A DNA stretch of 64,000 nt from Kribbella sp. VKM Ac-2568. Its GTDB lineage: Bacteria > Actinomycetota > Actinomycetes > Propionibacteriales > Kribbellaceae. Of the stretch, positions 25,019-35,681 are shown one piece after another. The DNA lies in NCBI RefSeq assembly GCF_004345365.1, contig NZ_SLVF01000008.1, positions 62,001 to 126,000 of the forward strand, written 5' to 3'. The translations under genes and the position numbers were made by a program. Position 1 is the first letter of the stretch, and each line of letters begins with the position of its first letter. The notes beneath the pieces were generated by a model. It made no database searches. It saw nothing but the letters and a program-made list of their open reading frames with translations, and had not been told where the DNA came from.

Positions 25019-25089
25019 ACGCCCCTGTCGCGGATCTCTTCTAGTCGGAAGCCGGAAGTGGTCCGGCCAGCGGGAAGTGCGGCGAGGAG

Positions 25090-26172
25090 ATGTCGATGAG
25101 AGTTCTGGTCACCGGGGATCGCGGCTACATCGGCGCGGTGCTCGTTCCGTTCCTGCGCGACGCGGGCCACCAGGTCGACGGCCTCGATCTCGGCCTGTAC
25201 GAGGGCTGCGACCTGCTCGGCGGTCCGGACCCGATCGGCAGCCGCCCGCCGCTGGACATGCGGGACGTCCGGCCGGAGCACCTGGACGGCTACGACGCCG
25301 TCGTCTGCCTGGCCGCGCTGTCGAACGACCCGCTCGGCCACCTGAACCGCGACACGACCTACTCGGTGAACCTGGACGGGACGCTGCGGGTCGCCGAGGC
25401 CGCCAAGGCCGCCGGCATCGAGCGCTTCCTGTTCGCCTCCTCCTGCAGCCTGTACGGCGCGGCCGGGTCCGAGGCGGTCGGCGAGGACGCCGACATGTTC
25501 CCCGTCACCCCGTACGGCGAGACCAAGGCGCTCGCGGAGAAGGAGCTCTCGAAGCTCGCGGACGACAACTTCAGCCCGACGTACCTGCGCAACGCCACCG
25601 CGTACGGCGTGTCCACCCGGCTGCGGCTCGACATCGTGGTGAACAACCTGACCGCGATCGCGATGACCAGTGGCGAGATCCGGATGGAGAGCGACGGGTC
25701 GCCGTGGCGGCCGCTGGTCCACATCGAGGACATCAGCCGCGCCTTCCTCACCGCGCTCGAGGCACCTCGCGAGGTGATCCACGACGAGGCCTTCAACGTG
25801 GGCCGGCCGGAGGACGTCGTGCAGGTGCGCGACATCGCCGAGATGGTGGGCGAGGCGGTGCCCGGCTCGAAGGTGTCGTTCGCCGAGGGCGCCGGGCCGG
25901 ACCTGCGCAACTACAAGGTCGACTTCTCCAAGCTCGGTGACACCTTCCCCGAGCTGAAGCTGCAGTGGACGGTGCGCGCCGGGGTCGAGGAGCTCGCCGC
26001 GGCGTACCGGCTGCACGGCCTGACCCTCGAGGACTTCAACTCCGCGCAGTTCGTCCGGCTGCGCAGGATCAACCAGCTGCTCAAGCTCGGACTGGTCGAC
26101 GACCAGCTCCGCAGGACCACCGACGACCAGTTCCCGGCACCCGGGTCACCTGTTTTCGAGGAGATGCACTGA
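25090..26172 (+). CDS. NAD-dependent epimerase/dehydratase
   Basis: A 360-residue extended short-chain dehydrogenase: TGDRGYIG nucleotide motif at 8-15, Ser in SSCSLYG near 118-124, and the Y142-xxx-K146 pair in PYGETK. Substrates are probably nucleotide sugars. The start follows GGCGAGGAG; a second ATG 6 bp on is possible. It opens the rightward EPS run and its stop overlaps the next ATG (TGATG). With the next four genes it forms what appears to be a branched-sugar cassette: epimerase/dehydratase, C-methyltransferase, cytidylyltransferase, PIG-L deacetylase, second methyltransferase-like protein. Confidence 0.9.
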   Translation: MSMRVLVTGDRGYIGAVLVPFLRDAGHQVDGLDLGLYEGCDLLGGPDPIGSRPPLDMRDVRPEHLDGYDAVVCLAALSNDPLGHLNRDTTYSVNLDGTLRVAEAAKAAGIERFLFASSCSLYGAAGSEAVGEDADMFPVTPYGETKALAEKELSKLADDNFSPTYLRNATAYGVSTRLRLDIVVNNLTAIAMTSGEIRMESDGSPWRPLVHIEDISRAFLTALEAPREVIHDEAFNVGRPEDVVQVRDIAEMVGEAVPGSKVSFAEGAGPDLRNYKVDFSKLGDTFPELKLQWTVRAGVEELAAAYRLHGLTLEDFNSAQFVRLRRINQLLKLGLVDDQLRRTTDDQFPAPGSPVFEEMH

Positions 26173-27404
26173 TGGGGGAATCTCTCGGCTGCCGCCTGTG
26201 CGGCGAGCCCTTGACGCGTACGTTCGTGGACATCGGGATGTCGCCGCCGTGCGAGAGCTACCTGCGCGCCGACCAGCTCGAGGACGGGGAGACGTTCTAC
26301 CCGTTGCACGTGCGGATCTGCGACAACTGCCTGCTCGTCCAGCTGCCGGCGTACGTCGCGGCTGACGACGTGTTCAGCGACTACCTGTACTTCTCGTCGT
26401 TCTCGACCAGCTGGGTGGAGCACGCCCGCAGGTTCGTCGTCGACATGCAGGAGCGGCTCGGCCTCGGCGCCGAGAGCCTGGTGGTCGAGGCGGCCAGCAA
26501 CGACGGCTACCTGCTGCAGCACGCGGTGGCGCTCGGTATCCCGGTGCTCGGCATCGAGCCGGCCGCGAACATCGCCGAGGTGGCCAACGAGAAGGGCATC
26601 CGGACCGAGAGCTACTTCCTCGGCGAGGAGACCGGACAGGACGCGGCGGCCCGGTACGGCAAGGCCGACCTGGTGGTGGGCAACAACGTGTTCGCGCACG
26701 TGCCGGACATCGTCGACTTCGCCAAGGGCCTGCGGGCGCTGGTGAAGGACGACGGTCTGGTGTCGCTGGAGTTCCCGCACCTGCTCCGGCTGATCGAGGG
26801 CCGGCAGTACGACACGATCTACCACGAGCACTACTCGTACCTGACCTTGAAGACCGCCTCGGCGGCGCTGGAGAAGGCCGGCCTGAAGGTGGTCGACGTC
26901 CAGGAGCTGGTCAGCCACGGCGGTTCGCTGCGGGTCATGTCGACACCGGTGGAGACGGCGGGGGAGCCGTCGGACCTGGTGCTCAAGGTGCTGAAGAACG
27001 AGGAGGACGCGGGGCTGCACACGGTCGAGGGCCACGCGGGCTTCGCCAAGGACGTGTTCGCGATCAAGGCCGACCTGGTCGAGTTCCTGGTCGGCGCCGC
27101 CCGCGAAGGCAAGTCGGTGGCCGGCTATGGCGCACCCGGCAAGGGGAACACGCTGCTGAACCACTGCGGGATCCGCGAGGACCTGCTGTCGTTCACCGTC
27201 GACCGCAGCCCGTACAAGCACGGCATGTACCTGCCCGGGACGCACATCCCGATCCATCCGCCGGAGCGGCTCGCCGAGATCCGTCCCGACTACATCGTGA
27301 TCCTGCCGTGGAACCTGCGGGAGGAGATCGTGCACCAGCTCGGCTACGCACGGGAGTGGGGCGCCAAGTTCGTCGTCCCGATCCCGCGCCTCGAAGTGAT
27401 CTGA
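26172..27404 (+). CDS. Sugar C-methyltransferase, class I SAM-dependent
   Basis: A 410-residue three-part enzyme as in NDP-hexose 3-C-methyltransferases (TylC3/EvaC type). An N-terminal zinc-binding part has Cys7, Cys10, Cys50 and Cys53 (CRLC...CDNC). A central SAM-binding part has VVEAASNDGYLLQ near 95-107. The C-terminal part has HEHYSYLTLKTAS and GYGAPGKGNTLLNHCGI, typical of this family. It would add a methyl group to a ring carbon of a keto-sugar. Translationally coupled to the epimerase by TGATG. Confidence 0.9.
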   Translation: MGESLGCRLCGEPLTRTFVDIGMSPPCESYLRADQLEDGETFYPLHVRICDNCLLVQLPAYVAADDVFSDYLYFSSFSTSWVEHARRFVVDMQERLGLGAESLVVEAASNDGYLLQHAVALGIPVLGIEPAANIAEVANEKGIRTESYFLGEETGQDAAARYGKADLVVGNNVFAHVPDIVDFAKGLRALVKDDGLVSLEFPHLLRLIEGRQYDTIYHEHYSYLTLKTASAALEKAGLKVVDVQELVSHGGSLRVMSTPVETAGEPSDLVLKVLKNEEDAGLHTVEGHAGFAKDVFAIKADLVEFLVGAAREGKSVAGYGAPGKGNTLLNHCGIREDLLSFTVDRSPYKHGMYLPGTHIPIHPPERLAEIRPDYIVILPWNLREEIVHQLGYAREWGAKFVVPIPRLEVI

Positions 27405-27444
27405 CCAGCCGGCATTCACCGGCGAACGACCAGGGAGGGGTTCC

Positions 27445-28386
27445 ATGAAGGTCGTTATCTTCTGCGGGGGGCTCGGACTGCGGATGCGCAGCGGAGTCGA
27501 CTCCGCACCCAAACCGATGATGACGATCGGCGACCGGCCGGTCCTGTGGCACGTGATGCGGTACTACGCGCACTTCGGCCACACCGAGTTCATCCTCTGT
27601 CTGGGGTTCGGGGGAGCCGCGGTGAAGGAGTACTTCCTGCGGTACGAGGAGACCCACTCGAACGACTTCGTGATGACCAAGGGCGGGCAGCAGATCGAGC
27701 TGCTCGACTCCGACATCAGCGAGTGGAAGATCACCTTCGTCGACACCGGCATCGACACCAGCATCGGCGAACGGCTCCGCCGGGTCCGCCCGTACCTGGA
27801 GGACGACGACGTCTTCCTGGCCAACTACGGCGACGTGCTGACCGACGCCCCGATGGACAAGATCGTCGACCAGGTGCTGGCCAGCGACGTCACCGCGAGC
27901 CTGCTCGCCGTCCCGCCGCAGGCGTCCTTCCACATCGTCGAGTTCGGCAACGACGCCCGGATCAACGGGCTGCGCTCGGTCACCGAGCTGCCGCTGTGGA
28001 TCAACGGCGGGTACTTCGTGCTGCGCAAGGAGGTCTTCGACGTCCTGCACCCGGGCGAGGACCTGGTCGGCGACGCGTTCCCGCGGCTGGCCGCGATGAA
28101 CAAGCTGCAGGCCATCCCGCACCACGGATTCTGGGCACCGATGGACACGCTCAAGGAGCGCAGCCAGCTCGAGGAGCTGTACCGGTCCGGCACGAAGCCG
28201 TGGGCGGTCTGGACCCGCGAGGCGAGCAACCACCAGGGCAACGGCTTCCACATGAGCGGCCAGAACGGCAACGGGCACAGCGCCAACGGGCACAGCGCCA
28301 ACGGACGCAGCGGGTCCGTGCCTGCGGCTCCGCCTTCCGCGGACAACGGCGTCGAGCTGCCGGCGCCGGCGGTGGTGGCGATCTGA
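27445..28386 (+). CDS. rfbF: Glucose-1-phosphate cytidylyltransferase-like enzyme with repeat tail
   Basis: A 313-residue nucleotidyltransferase of the RfbF type, making CDP-glucose from glucose-1-phosphate and CTP. Seen are FCGGLGLRM, the PKPM motif with IGDRPVLWHVM, ILCLGFGG, NYGDVL and GFWAPMDTLKERSQLEEL. The last ~55 residues extend the family with a low-complexity tail in which GHSAN is repeated and AAPP follows; this is not part of the catalytic fold. Start is ATG 27445 after AGGGAGGGGTTCC, 40 bp after the methyltransferase. Its stop overlaps the PIG-L start. It suggests CDP-linked sugars in locus A. Confidence 0.87.
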   Translation: MKVVIFCGGLGLRMRSGVDSAPKPMMTIGDRPVLWHVMRYYAHFGHTEFILCLGFGGAAVKEYFLRYEETHSNDFVMTKGGQQIELLDSDISEWKITFVDTGIDTSIGERLRRVRPYLEDDDVFLANYGDVLTDAPMDKIVDQVLASDVTASLLAVPPQASFHIVEFGNDARINGLRSVTELPLWINGGYFVLRKEVFDVLHPGEDLVGDAFPRLAAMNKLQAIPHHGFWAPMDTLKERSQLEELYRSGTKPWAVWTREASNHQGNGFHMSGQNGNGHSANGHSANGRSGSVPAAPPSADNGVELPAPAVVAI

Positions 28387-29033
28387 TGCTGCCGTTCCAG
28401 CTCGGCCTCAGCGGCCGCCAGAGCCACCTGGTCGCACTGGGCGCGCATCCGGACGACATCGAGATCGGCTGCGGGGGCATGCTGCTCCGGCTCGCCGAGA
28501 CGGTGCCGGGCCTGACCGCCGAGTTCGTGATCGCCACCGGTAGTCCGCTCCGGCTGGAGGAGGCCCGCCGCAGCGCGGAGCTCTTCCTGCCCGGGTGCGA
28601 GGTGACGATCACGTCGGCCGAGCTGCCGGACGGCCGCCTCCCGACGTACTGGGAGGACGTCAAGGAACTGCTCGAGACGACGGCGCGGGGGCGCCGGCCG
28701 GATCTCGTGCTGGCGCCGAGCCGGACCGACGCGCACCAGGACCACCGCGCCATCGCCGAGCTGGCGCCCACGGTGTGGCGCGACCACCTGGTGCTGAACT
28801 ACGAGATCCCCAAGTGGGACGGGGACTTCAGCCGCCCGTGGCTGTACGTCGCCCTGACCGAGGAGCAGCTGCGCGAGAAGGTCGCGCGGCTGCACAAGGC
28901 CTTCCCGTCGCAGGTCGAGCACGACTGGTTCGACGAGGAAGTGTTCGCCGGCCTGGCCCGGCTTCGCGGCATGGAGTGCCGCGCGCAGTACGCCGAGGCG
29001 TTCACGACGGCCAAGGCGACCTTGACATGGTGA
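28386..29033 (+). CDS. PIG-L family deacetylase
   Basis: A 215-residue zinc-dependent de-N-acetylase of the PIG-L/LmbE fold. The motif AHPDDIEIGCGG is at 20-31 with metal ligands His21 and Asp24, and a second His-rich motif SRTDAHQDHRAI follows near 120. Likely action: removal of an acetyl group from an amino sugar in the EPS precursor. Its ATG overlaps the cytidylyltransferase stop, showing coupling; the next gene's ribosome site lies just downstream. Confidence 0.88.
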   Translation: MLPFQLGLSGRQSHLVALGAHPDDIEIGCGGMLLRLAETVPGLTAEFVIATGSPLRLEEARRSAELFLPGCEVTITSAELPDGRLPTYWEDVKELLETTARGRRPDLVLAPSRTDAHQDHRAIAELAPTVWRDHLVLNYEIPKWDGDFSRPWLYVALTEEQLREKVARLHKAFPSQVEHDWFDEEVFAGLARLRGMECRAQYAEAFTTAKATLTW

Positions 29034-29059
29034 GTGACATGGTGACCGGAGGGGGACAA

Positions 29060-30184
29060 GTGGAGAGCTTCAGCTGTCGTGGATGCGCCGGCGACGACGT
29101 CGTGCCGGTAGTGGATCTCGGTGCTCAGCCGTGTGCGGACCACTTCCCACCCATCGACACACCGGGCGAGGATCCGCGCTGGCCGCTGGAGCTCTGGCTC
29201 TGCCGCGACTGCAAGCTGGTGCAGCTGGGACCGGTCGAGCCGCAGCTGCCCGAACCGCCGCTGGCGGTTGAGTCGGCGACCAGCCTGGCCCACGCCGAGG
29301 CGTCGGTGAAGGAACTGCTGGGCGATCACCCCGAGCTGACCGGCAAGACCGTGTTCGAGTTCGCGAGTCACCACGGCGGATCCTGGCTCGACCATCTGCA
29401 GGCCGCGGGCTGCCGGATCGCGACCGGTTCCGAGCTCGCCGACCTCGTGGTGGACGTGCACGGCATCGCCCACGAGCCGGCCGTCGGCGAGATGATGAAG
29501 CTTCGCGCGGACCGGTTGGCCCCGGGTGGCCTGCTGGTGCTCGAGTTCCACCACCTGCTGCCGCTGTTCATCGGCAACCAGTTCGACACCATCCGGCACG
29601 GCCACTGGTCGTACCTCTCGCTGGGCGCGGTGATCCGCCTCGGCACGCTGTACGGCCTGGCGGTCGAGTCGGTCCAGCGGATCGACATGTTCGGTGGCAG
29701 CCTCCGGGTGATGCTCCGGCACGAAGCCGAGGCCCGGCCGGACGAGTCGGTCACCGAGACACTGCAGGACGAGGGCGCGGCCGGAATCTCCGACGAGATC
29801 CAGCTGGCCGGCCTGCAGGAGGCGGCTTGGCACGCGGCTGGTGCGCTGCATGACGAACTGGCCCGGCACAAGGCGGCCGGTCGTACCGTTCTCGGCTACG
29901 GCGCGCCTTCGAAGGCGCCGGTGCTGCTGGACCTCAGCAAGGTCGGCACGGACCTGCTCGCCTTCACGGTCGACGCCGCGCCCGGCAAGCACGGCCGGCG
30001 GATCCCGGGTTCCGGGGTACCGATCCGTTCGATCGACGAACTGCGGGCGGCCCGGCCGGAGATCGTCCTGGTGCTCACCTGGGACATCGCCGACGAGGTG
30101 ATCTCGCAGCTCGAGGCCGATGGTGGCGGCTGGGGTGCCACCTACCTGGTCCCGCTCCCCGAGCCGCACGAAGTCGTGGGCTGA
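29060..30184 (+). CDS. Methyltransferase-like protein with degenerate SAM motif
   Basis: A 374-residue relative of the C-methyltransferase at 26172. The zinc part is kept (Cys6, Cys9, Cys48, Cys51), as is the C-terminal part (GHWSYLSLGAVIRLG; GYGAPSKAPVLLDLSKV). The SAM-binding motif is altered: VFEFASHHGGSWLDHL stands where VVEAASNDGYLLQ is expected, and the stretch between is shorter. Start is GTG 29060, since GGAGGGGG sits 5 bases upstream; ATGs at 29027 and 29039 are alternatives. It may be a partner or a different-acting homologue. It ends 2 bp before the flippase gene. Confidence 0.78.
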   Translation: MESFSCRGCAGDDVVPVVDLGAQPCADHFPPIDTPGEDPRWPLELWLCRDCKLVQLGPVEPQLPEPPLAVESATSLAHAEASVKELLGDHPELTGKTVFEFASHHGGSWLDHLQAAGCRIATGSELADLVVDVHGIAHEPAVGEMMKLRADRLAPGGLLVLEFHHLLPLFIGNQFDTIRHGHWSYLSLGAVIRLGTLYGLAVESVQRIDMFGGSLRVMLRHEAEARPDESVTETLQDEGAAGISDEIQLAGLQEAAWHAAGALHDELARHKAAGRTVLGYGAPSKAPVLLDLSKVGTDLLAFTVDAAPGKHGRRIPGSGVPIRSIDELRAARPEIVLVLTWDIADEVISQLEADGGGWGATYLVPLPEPHEVVG

Positions 30185-30186
30185 CC

Positions 30187-31488
30187 ATGAGAGGGGTCCT
30201 GCGCCGGCTCAGCTGGGGACTTGCCGACCAGGCCGTGACGAGCATGGTCAGCTTCGTGGTCGGCATCGTCGTCGCCAGGTCGCTGGGCGCCTTGGAGTTC
30301 GGCGCCTTCAGCCTCGCCTGGGTGACGTACGGCGTCGTGGTCAACATCTCCCGCGGTCTGGCCACGGACCCGCTCGCGGTCCGCTTCAGCGGTGTATCAC
30401 GGGCGTTGTGGCGGCCGGCGGTGGCGAGCGCGTCCGGGATGGCGATCGCCGTCGGCCTCGGCACTGGCGCGATCTGCGTCGCCGCGGGTCTCGCCCTCGG
30501 CGGCAAACCCGGCGCGGCCTTCGTCGCGCTGGGCGTCGTGCTGCCGGCCCTGACGCTGCAGGACAGCTGGCGGTTCGCCTTCTTCACCTCCGGCCAGGGC
30601 GGCAAGGCCTTCATCAGCGACATCACCTGGGCCATCGCCTTGGTGCCACTGCTCTATCTGGCCTCACATCGCGCCAGCGTGACCATGTTCGTGCTGGCCT
30701 GGGGTGCCGCCGGCGCGTTCGCGGCGGTGGTGAGCGGTCTGCAGGCCGGTATCCTGCCGAGGCTGTTCCGGGCGCGTCTGTGGTTCACCCAACATCGCGA
30801 TCTCAGTCTGCGCTACCTGGCCGAGAACCTGACGATCAGCAGTGCGTACCAGTTGCGCATGTACGGCCTGGGGGCCTTCGCCGGCATCGCCGCGGTCGGT
30901 ACCGTCCGCGGCGCCGAGATGCTGCTCGGCCCGTTCTTCATCGTGCTCTCCGGTGTCGGTCTGGTGGCGGTACCGGAAGCGGCGCGGGTGTTACGGCGAT
31001 CTGTGAAGAAGCTGCGGACCTTCTGCCTGCTGCTCGGTGGCGCTCAGGCGACCGCGGCACTGATCTGGGGCCTGGCGCTCATCCTCCTCCTGCCGCACGA
31101 GTGGGGCCACAAGCTGCTCGGCGAGGTCTGGAACTCTGCCGAAGCCTTGTTGCTCCCGGCAACGTTGTCGGTGATGAACGCCAGTTTCTACACCGGGGCG
31201 GCAGCCGGGCTGCGCGCACTCGGGGTGGCCCGGCGGAGTCTGCGGGCGCAGCTGTGGGCGTCCGCGGCCTACCTGGTCGGTGGTGTCACCGGAGGCGCCC
31301 TGGGCGGCGCCGAAGGATCAGCCTGGGGATCGGCGTGCGCGACCCTGGTCGGCGCGATCGTCTGGTGGGTGTACCTCCGTGCCGGGATCCGGGAACGTCT
31401 GCAGGCCGAAGCGCAAGCTGAAGCCCTGCCGTACGTCGCCGAGGTCGGTACGGACCGAGAGGAGATGCCAGAAATGAGGAGCACATGA
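30187..31488 (+). CDS. Wzx-like polysaccharide flippase (locus A)
   Basis: A 433-residue polytopic membrane protein with about twelve hydrophobic segments, of the MATE/MVF superfamily used to flip lipid-linked repeats. The N-terminus RRLSWGLADQAVTSMVSFV is closely similar to that of the second flippase at 42144 (WGLADQGLSSL), and both share SRGLATDPLAVRF/SRAVATEPLAVRY. It starts 2 bp after the methyltransferase-like gene; its end overlaps the GT2 start (ATGA). A charged tail (EVGTDREEMPEMRST) lies in the cytoplasm. Confidence 0.85.
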   Translation: MRGVLRRLSWGLADQAVTSMVSFVVGIVVARSLGALEFGAFSLAWVTYGVVVNISRGLATDPLAVRFSGVSRALWRPAVASASGMAIAVGLGTGAICVAAGLALGGKPGAAFVALGVVLPALTLQDSWRFAFFTSGQGGKAFISDITWAIALVPLLYLASHRASVTMFVLAWGAAGAFAAVVSGLQAGILPRLFRARLWFTQHRDLSLRYLAENLTISSAYQLRMYGLGAFAGIAAVGTVRGAEMLLGPFFIVLSGVGLVAVPEAARVLRRSVKKLRTFCLLLGGAQATAALIWGLALILLLPHEWGHKLLGEVWNSAEALLLPATLSVMNASFYTGAAAGLRALGVARRSLRAQLWASAAYLVGGVTGGALGGAEGSAWGSACATLVGAIVWWVYLRAGIRERLQAEAQAEALPYVAEVGTDREEMPEMRST

Positions 31489-32426
31489 ACGCGGCACCGC
31501 GGTTGACCGTCGGACTCCCCGTCTACAACGGCGAGAAGTACCTGGCGGAGTCCCTGGACGCCCTGCTGGGCCAGAGCTACGGCGAGTACGAGCTGATCAT
31601 CTCCGACAACGCCTCGACGGACGGCACCGAGGAGATCTGCCGGGAATACCTGGCCCGCGACGAGCGGATCAGCTACGTCAAGCAGCCGGTGAACATCGGC
31701 GCCGCGCCGAACCACAACTACGTCTTCGAGCAGTCCCGGACCGAGCTGTTCAAGTGGGCGTCGCACGACGACCTGTACGGCCGGGACCTGCTGCTGCGCT
31801 GTGTCGAGGCGCTCGACGCCGACCGGGAGCTGGTCCTGGCGCACGCCTGGCAGGCGATCATCGACGAGAACGGAGACGTCGTCCTCAAGGTCGACTACCC
31901 GCTGGACACCGACAACCCGAGCGCGCCCGAGCGGTTCAGGAGCATGCTGCTCACCGTCGGCGGCGACGACTTCTACGGGGTGATCCGCTCCGAGGTACTG
32001 CGCCGGACGCCGCTGCACGCGAGCTACCACCACGCCGACCGGACCATCATGGCCGAGCTCGCCCTGCACGGGCGGTTCCACCAGGTGCCGGAACTGCTGT
32101 ACTTCCGGCGCGACCACCCGGACCGGGCGGAGCGGGCCAAGCCGACGATCCGGTCCCGCGCCGCGAACATGGACCCACGCCGGGGTGACTGGCGCAACCC
32201 GACCGCCCGGCTGCTCGCGGAGTACATCGCGGGCTTCGTCGGGGCGATCCGGCGCGCGCCGCTGTCGTCCGCCGACCGGCGCAAGTGCCACTTCTACCTG
32301 ACCCAGTGGCTGGCGAGCCGCGCACTGCCCGGCTCGTCACACCGGATCGAGGACAGCGCTCCGCCGGCCGCACCGACCACGATTCCCGAGGACGCCGCGG
32401 TCGCCGGACACCGGAGGGTGTCGTAG
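31485..32426 (+). CDS. GT2 family glycosyltransferase
   Basis: A 313-residue GT-A fold transferase: TVGLPVYNGEKYLAESLDAL at the N-terminus, SDNASTDGTEEICREYL, and the donor metal motif SHDD in FKWASHDDLYG near 85-96. The C-terminal part is basic and has no membrane helix. It overlaps the flippase stop by 4 bp. The sugar is unknown. It belongs to the assembly line for the locus A repeat unit. Confidence 0.9.
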   Translation: MNAAPRLTVGLPVYNGEKYLAESLDALLGQSYGEYELIISDNASTDGTEEICREYLARDERISYVKQPVNIGAAPNHNYVFEQSRTELFKWASHDDLYGRDLLLRCVEALDADRELVLAHAWQAIIDENGDVVLKVDYPLDTDNPSAPERFRSMLLTVGGDDFYGVIRSEVLRRTPLHASYHHADRTIMAELALHGRFHQVPELLYFRRDHPDRAERAKPTIRSRAANMDPRRGDWRNPTARLLAEYIAGFVGAIRRAPLSSADRRKCHFYLTQWLASRALPGSSHRIEDSAPPAAPTTIPEDAAVAGHRRVS

Positions 32427-32428
32427 GA

Positions 32429-33691
32429 ATGACAAGACCCCCAAGGATCGCCATCTTCGGCCTGCTGGGTTCCGGCAACCTGGGCAACCACGGGTCGTTC
32501 GACGCGATGCTTCAGTTCCTCCGCAAGGAGCACCCCGACTCCCCGATCAGCTGCGTCTGCCCGGGGCCCGAGGAGGTGGAGAAGCAGTACGGCATCCCGT
32601 CCTTCTCCATCACCTGGTACCAGCCGCACCGGGCCGGCGGGTCACGCCTGAAGACCGCCGCGCTGAAGATGTTCGGCAAGGTGGCCGACCTGGTCCGCAC
32701 CCCCCGGTGGGTGCGCCGGTACGACATCGTCATCGTGCCCGGGATGGGGGTCCTGGAGACGACGATGCAGCTGCGGCCGTGGGGCTGGCCGTACGCGCTC
32801 TTCCTGGTCTTCTTCTCGGCGCGGATCTTCGGCGCCAAGACCGCGCTGATCAGCGTCGGGGCGAACGTGGCCCGCGAGCGCGCGATCCGGTGGCTGTTCG
32901 TCGGCACGGCGAGAAACGCGACCTACCGCTCGTACCGCGACGCCTACTCGCGGGACGCGATGCGGCAGATGGGCCTCGACACGAGTCGCGACGAGATCTA
33001 TCCCGACCTCGCCTTCGCGCTGCCGCTGCCGGCCAGACCGGAGGCACCGGTGTCGTCGGGACCATCGTTACGAACCGTCGGGCTCGGGGTGATGGCGTAT
33101 CGCGGTACCAACGCCGACCGGGCCCGCTCGGAACAGATCTACACGAGCTACGTCGAGAAGATGATCGAGTTCAGCCGGTGGCTGGTGGACGAGGGCTACC
33201 GGATCCAGTTGCTCACCGGCGATCCGTCCGACGAGGCGGTGGTGACCGCGGTGGTCGAGGACCTCCGCAGGACCCGGCCGGAGCTGGCCGACGCGCGGCT
33301 GGTCCGGGAGCCGGCCGAGACGCTCGGCGAGCTGATGGAACAACTCACCGGCGTCGACCTGGTGGTTGCCTCGCGCTACCACAACGTGCTGTCCGCGCTG
33401 AAGTTGTCGAAGCCGACGATCTCGATCAGCTACGCCACCAAGAACGACATCCTGATGGAGGGGATGCGGCTGGCGGAGTTCCGGCAGCCCATCCAGAGCC
33501 TGGACGTCCAGCGGCTGACCGAGCAGGTGCGGGCGCTCGAGGCCCGGGCCTCCCGGCTGGAGAGCGACATGCACGACAAGAACGCGGAGTACGTGGAACA
33601 ACTCGAGCAGCAGAACGCCGTTCTGACCGCGACCCTGTTCGGCTCCGGCCGGACCGGGTCGGGGCGGACAGCGACTAGGGGGAGGGCTTGA
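32429..33691 (+). CDS. Polysaccharide pyruvyl transferase family protein
   Basis: A 420-residue protein of the pyruvyl transferase family, which adds ketal-linked pyruvate from PEP to a sugar. The N-terminal GLLGSGNLGNHGSFDAML, the VPGMGVLETTMQL region and the C-terminal SRYHNVLSALKLSKPTISISY support this. The last ~60 residues form a coiled coil (LTEQVRALEARASRLESDMH), unusual for the family. ATG 32429 is three bases after the GT2 stop, with GGAGGG upstream. Pyruvylation would make the polymer more acidic. Confidence 0.85.
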   Translation: MTRPPRIAIFGLLGSGNLGNHGSFDAMLQFLRKEHPDSPISCVCPGPEEVEKQYGIPSFSITWYQPHRAGGSRLKTAALKMFGKVADLVRTPRWVRRYDIVIVPGMGVLETTMQLRPWGWPYALFLVFFSARIFGAKTALISVGANVARERAIRWLFVGTARNATYRSYRDAYSRDAMRQMGLDTSRDEIYPDLAFALPLPARPEAPVSSGPSLRTVGLGVMAYRGTNADRARSEQIYTSYVEKMIEFSRWLVDEGYRIQLLTGDPSDEAVVTAVVEDLRRTRPELADARLVREPAETLGELMEQLTGVDLVVASRYHNVLSALKLSKPTISISYATKNDILMEGMRLAEFRQPIQSLDVQRLTEQVRALEARASRLESDMHDKNAEYVEQLEQQNAVLTATLFGSGRTGSGRTATRGRA

Positions 33692-34235
33692 TGGACGTCA
33701 TCCAGGTACCGCGGATCGCAGGAGCGCTGATGTTCCTGCCGACGCCGCACGTGGACGAGCGCGGCTTCTTCTGCCGCACGTTCGACCGCGAGATCGTCCG
33801 GACCGCGGGTCTCGATCCCGACGCGTTCCAGCAGGACAGCGTCTCCCGCTCGAGGAAGGGCGTCGTCCGCGGCATGCACGTGCGCTCCGGCGACGGCGAG
33901 GCGAAGCTGGTGCGCTGCTCGTACGGCGCCGTCTTCGACGTGGTCGTCGACCTGCGGCCCGACTCCCCGACGTACGGCAATCGCGAGTACTTCGACCTCA
34001 CCGGCGAGAACCAGGTCACGGTCTACGTACCGGCCGGATGCGCGCACGGGTTCCAGGCGCTGACCGACCCGGCGGACGTCTCGTACCGGATCGACCGGGC
34101 GCACGATCCGAGCGAGGACGTGTCCATCGTGTTCGACGACCCCGACCTGGACATCGCCTGGCCGCTCCCGGTCTCGCTGATGTCCGACCGGGACAAGGCG
34201 GCGCCCTCGCTCGCCGAGGCGACCAGGAGGCTCTC

Positions 34236-34239
<4 letters not shown>
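33691..34239 (+). CDS. RmlC-like sugar 3,5-epimerase
   Basis: A 182-residue cupin of the dTDP-4-keto-6-deoxyhexose 3,5-epimerase type. The catalytic His is in VVRGMHVRSGDGEAKLVR near 58-75, and VVDLRPDSPTYGN gives the usual acidic partner. ATG 33691 overlaps the previous stop (TGATG) with GGGGGAGGGC upstream; its own stop overlaps the aminotransferase start. In this locus it may act on a CDP- or dTDP-keto sugar; rmlA, rmlB and rmlD are not in the window, so I give no rmlC symbol. Confidence 0.85.
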
Positions 34240-35561
<1,322 letters not shown>

Positions 35562-35612
35562 CCAGAAAGCTTGGCAGGACGGCCGCCCCGCCGGACCTGA
35601 CCGGGGGGAACG

Positions 35613-35639
35613 GCCCGGGCACGATCTGTTGCCCTGGGC
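35613..35639 (+). terminator. Hairpin after the aminotransferase
   Basis: GCCCGGGCA (35613-35621) pairs with TGCCCTGGGC (35630-35639) with one bulge, around CGATCTGT. It lies between the end of the coupled run at 35561 and the dioxygenase start at 35682. The remaining gap bases hold a GAGGGGG ribosome site and no clear promoter boxes. Confidence 0.45.
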
Positions 35640-35681
35640 TATGACTGAGCGCTAGAGCTCGTGACAGAGGGGGTTTCACCA

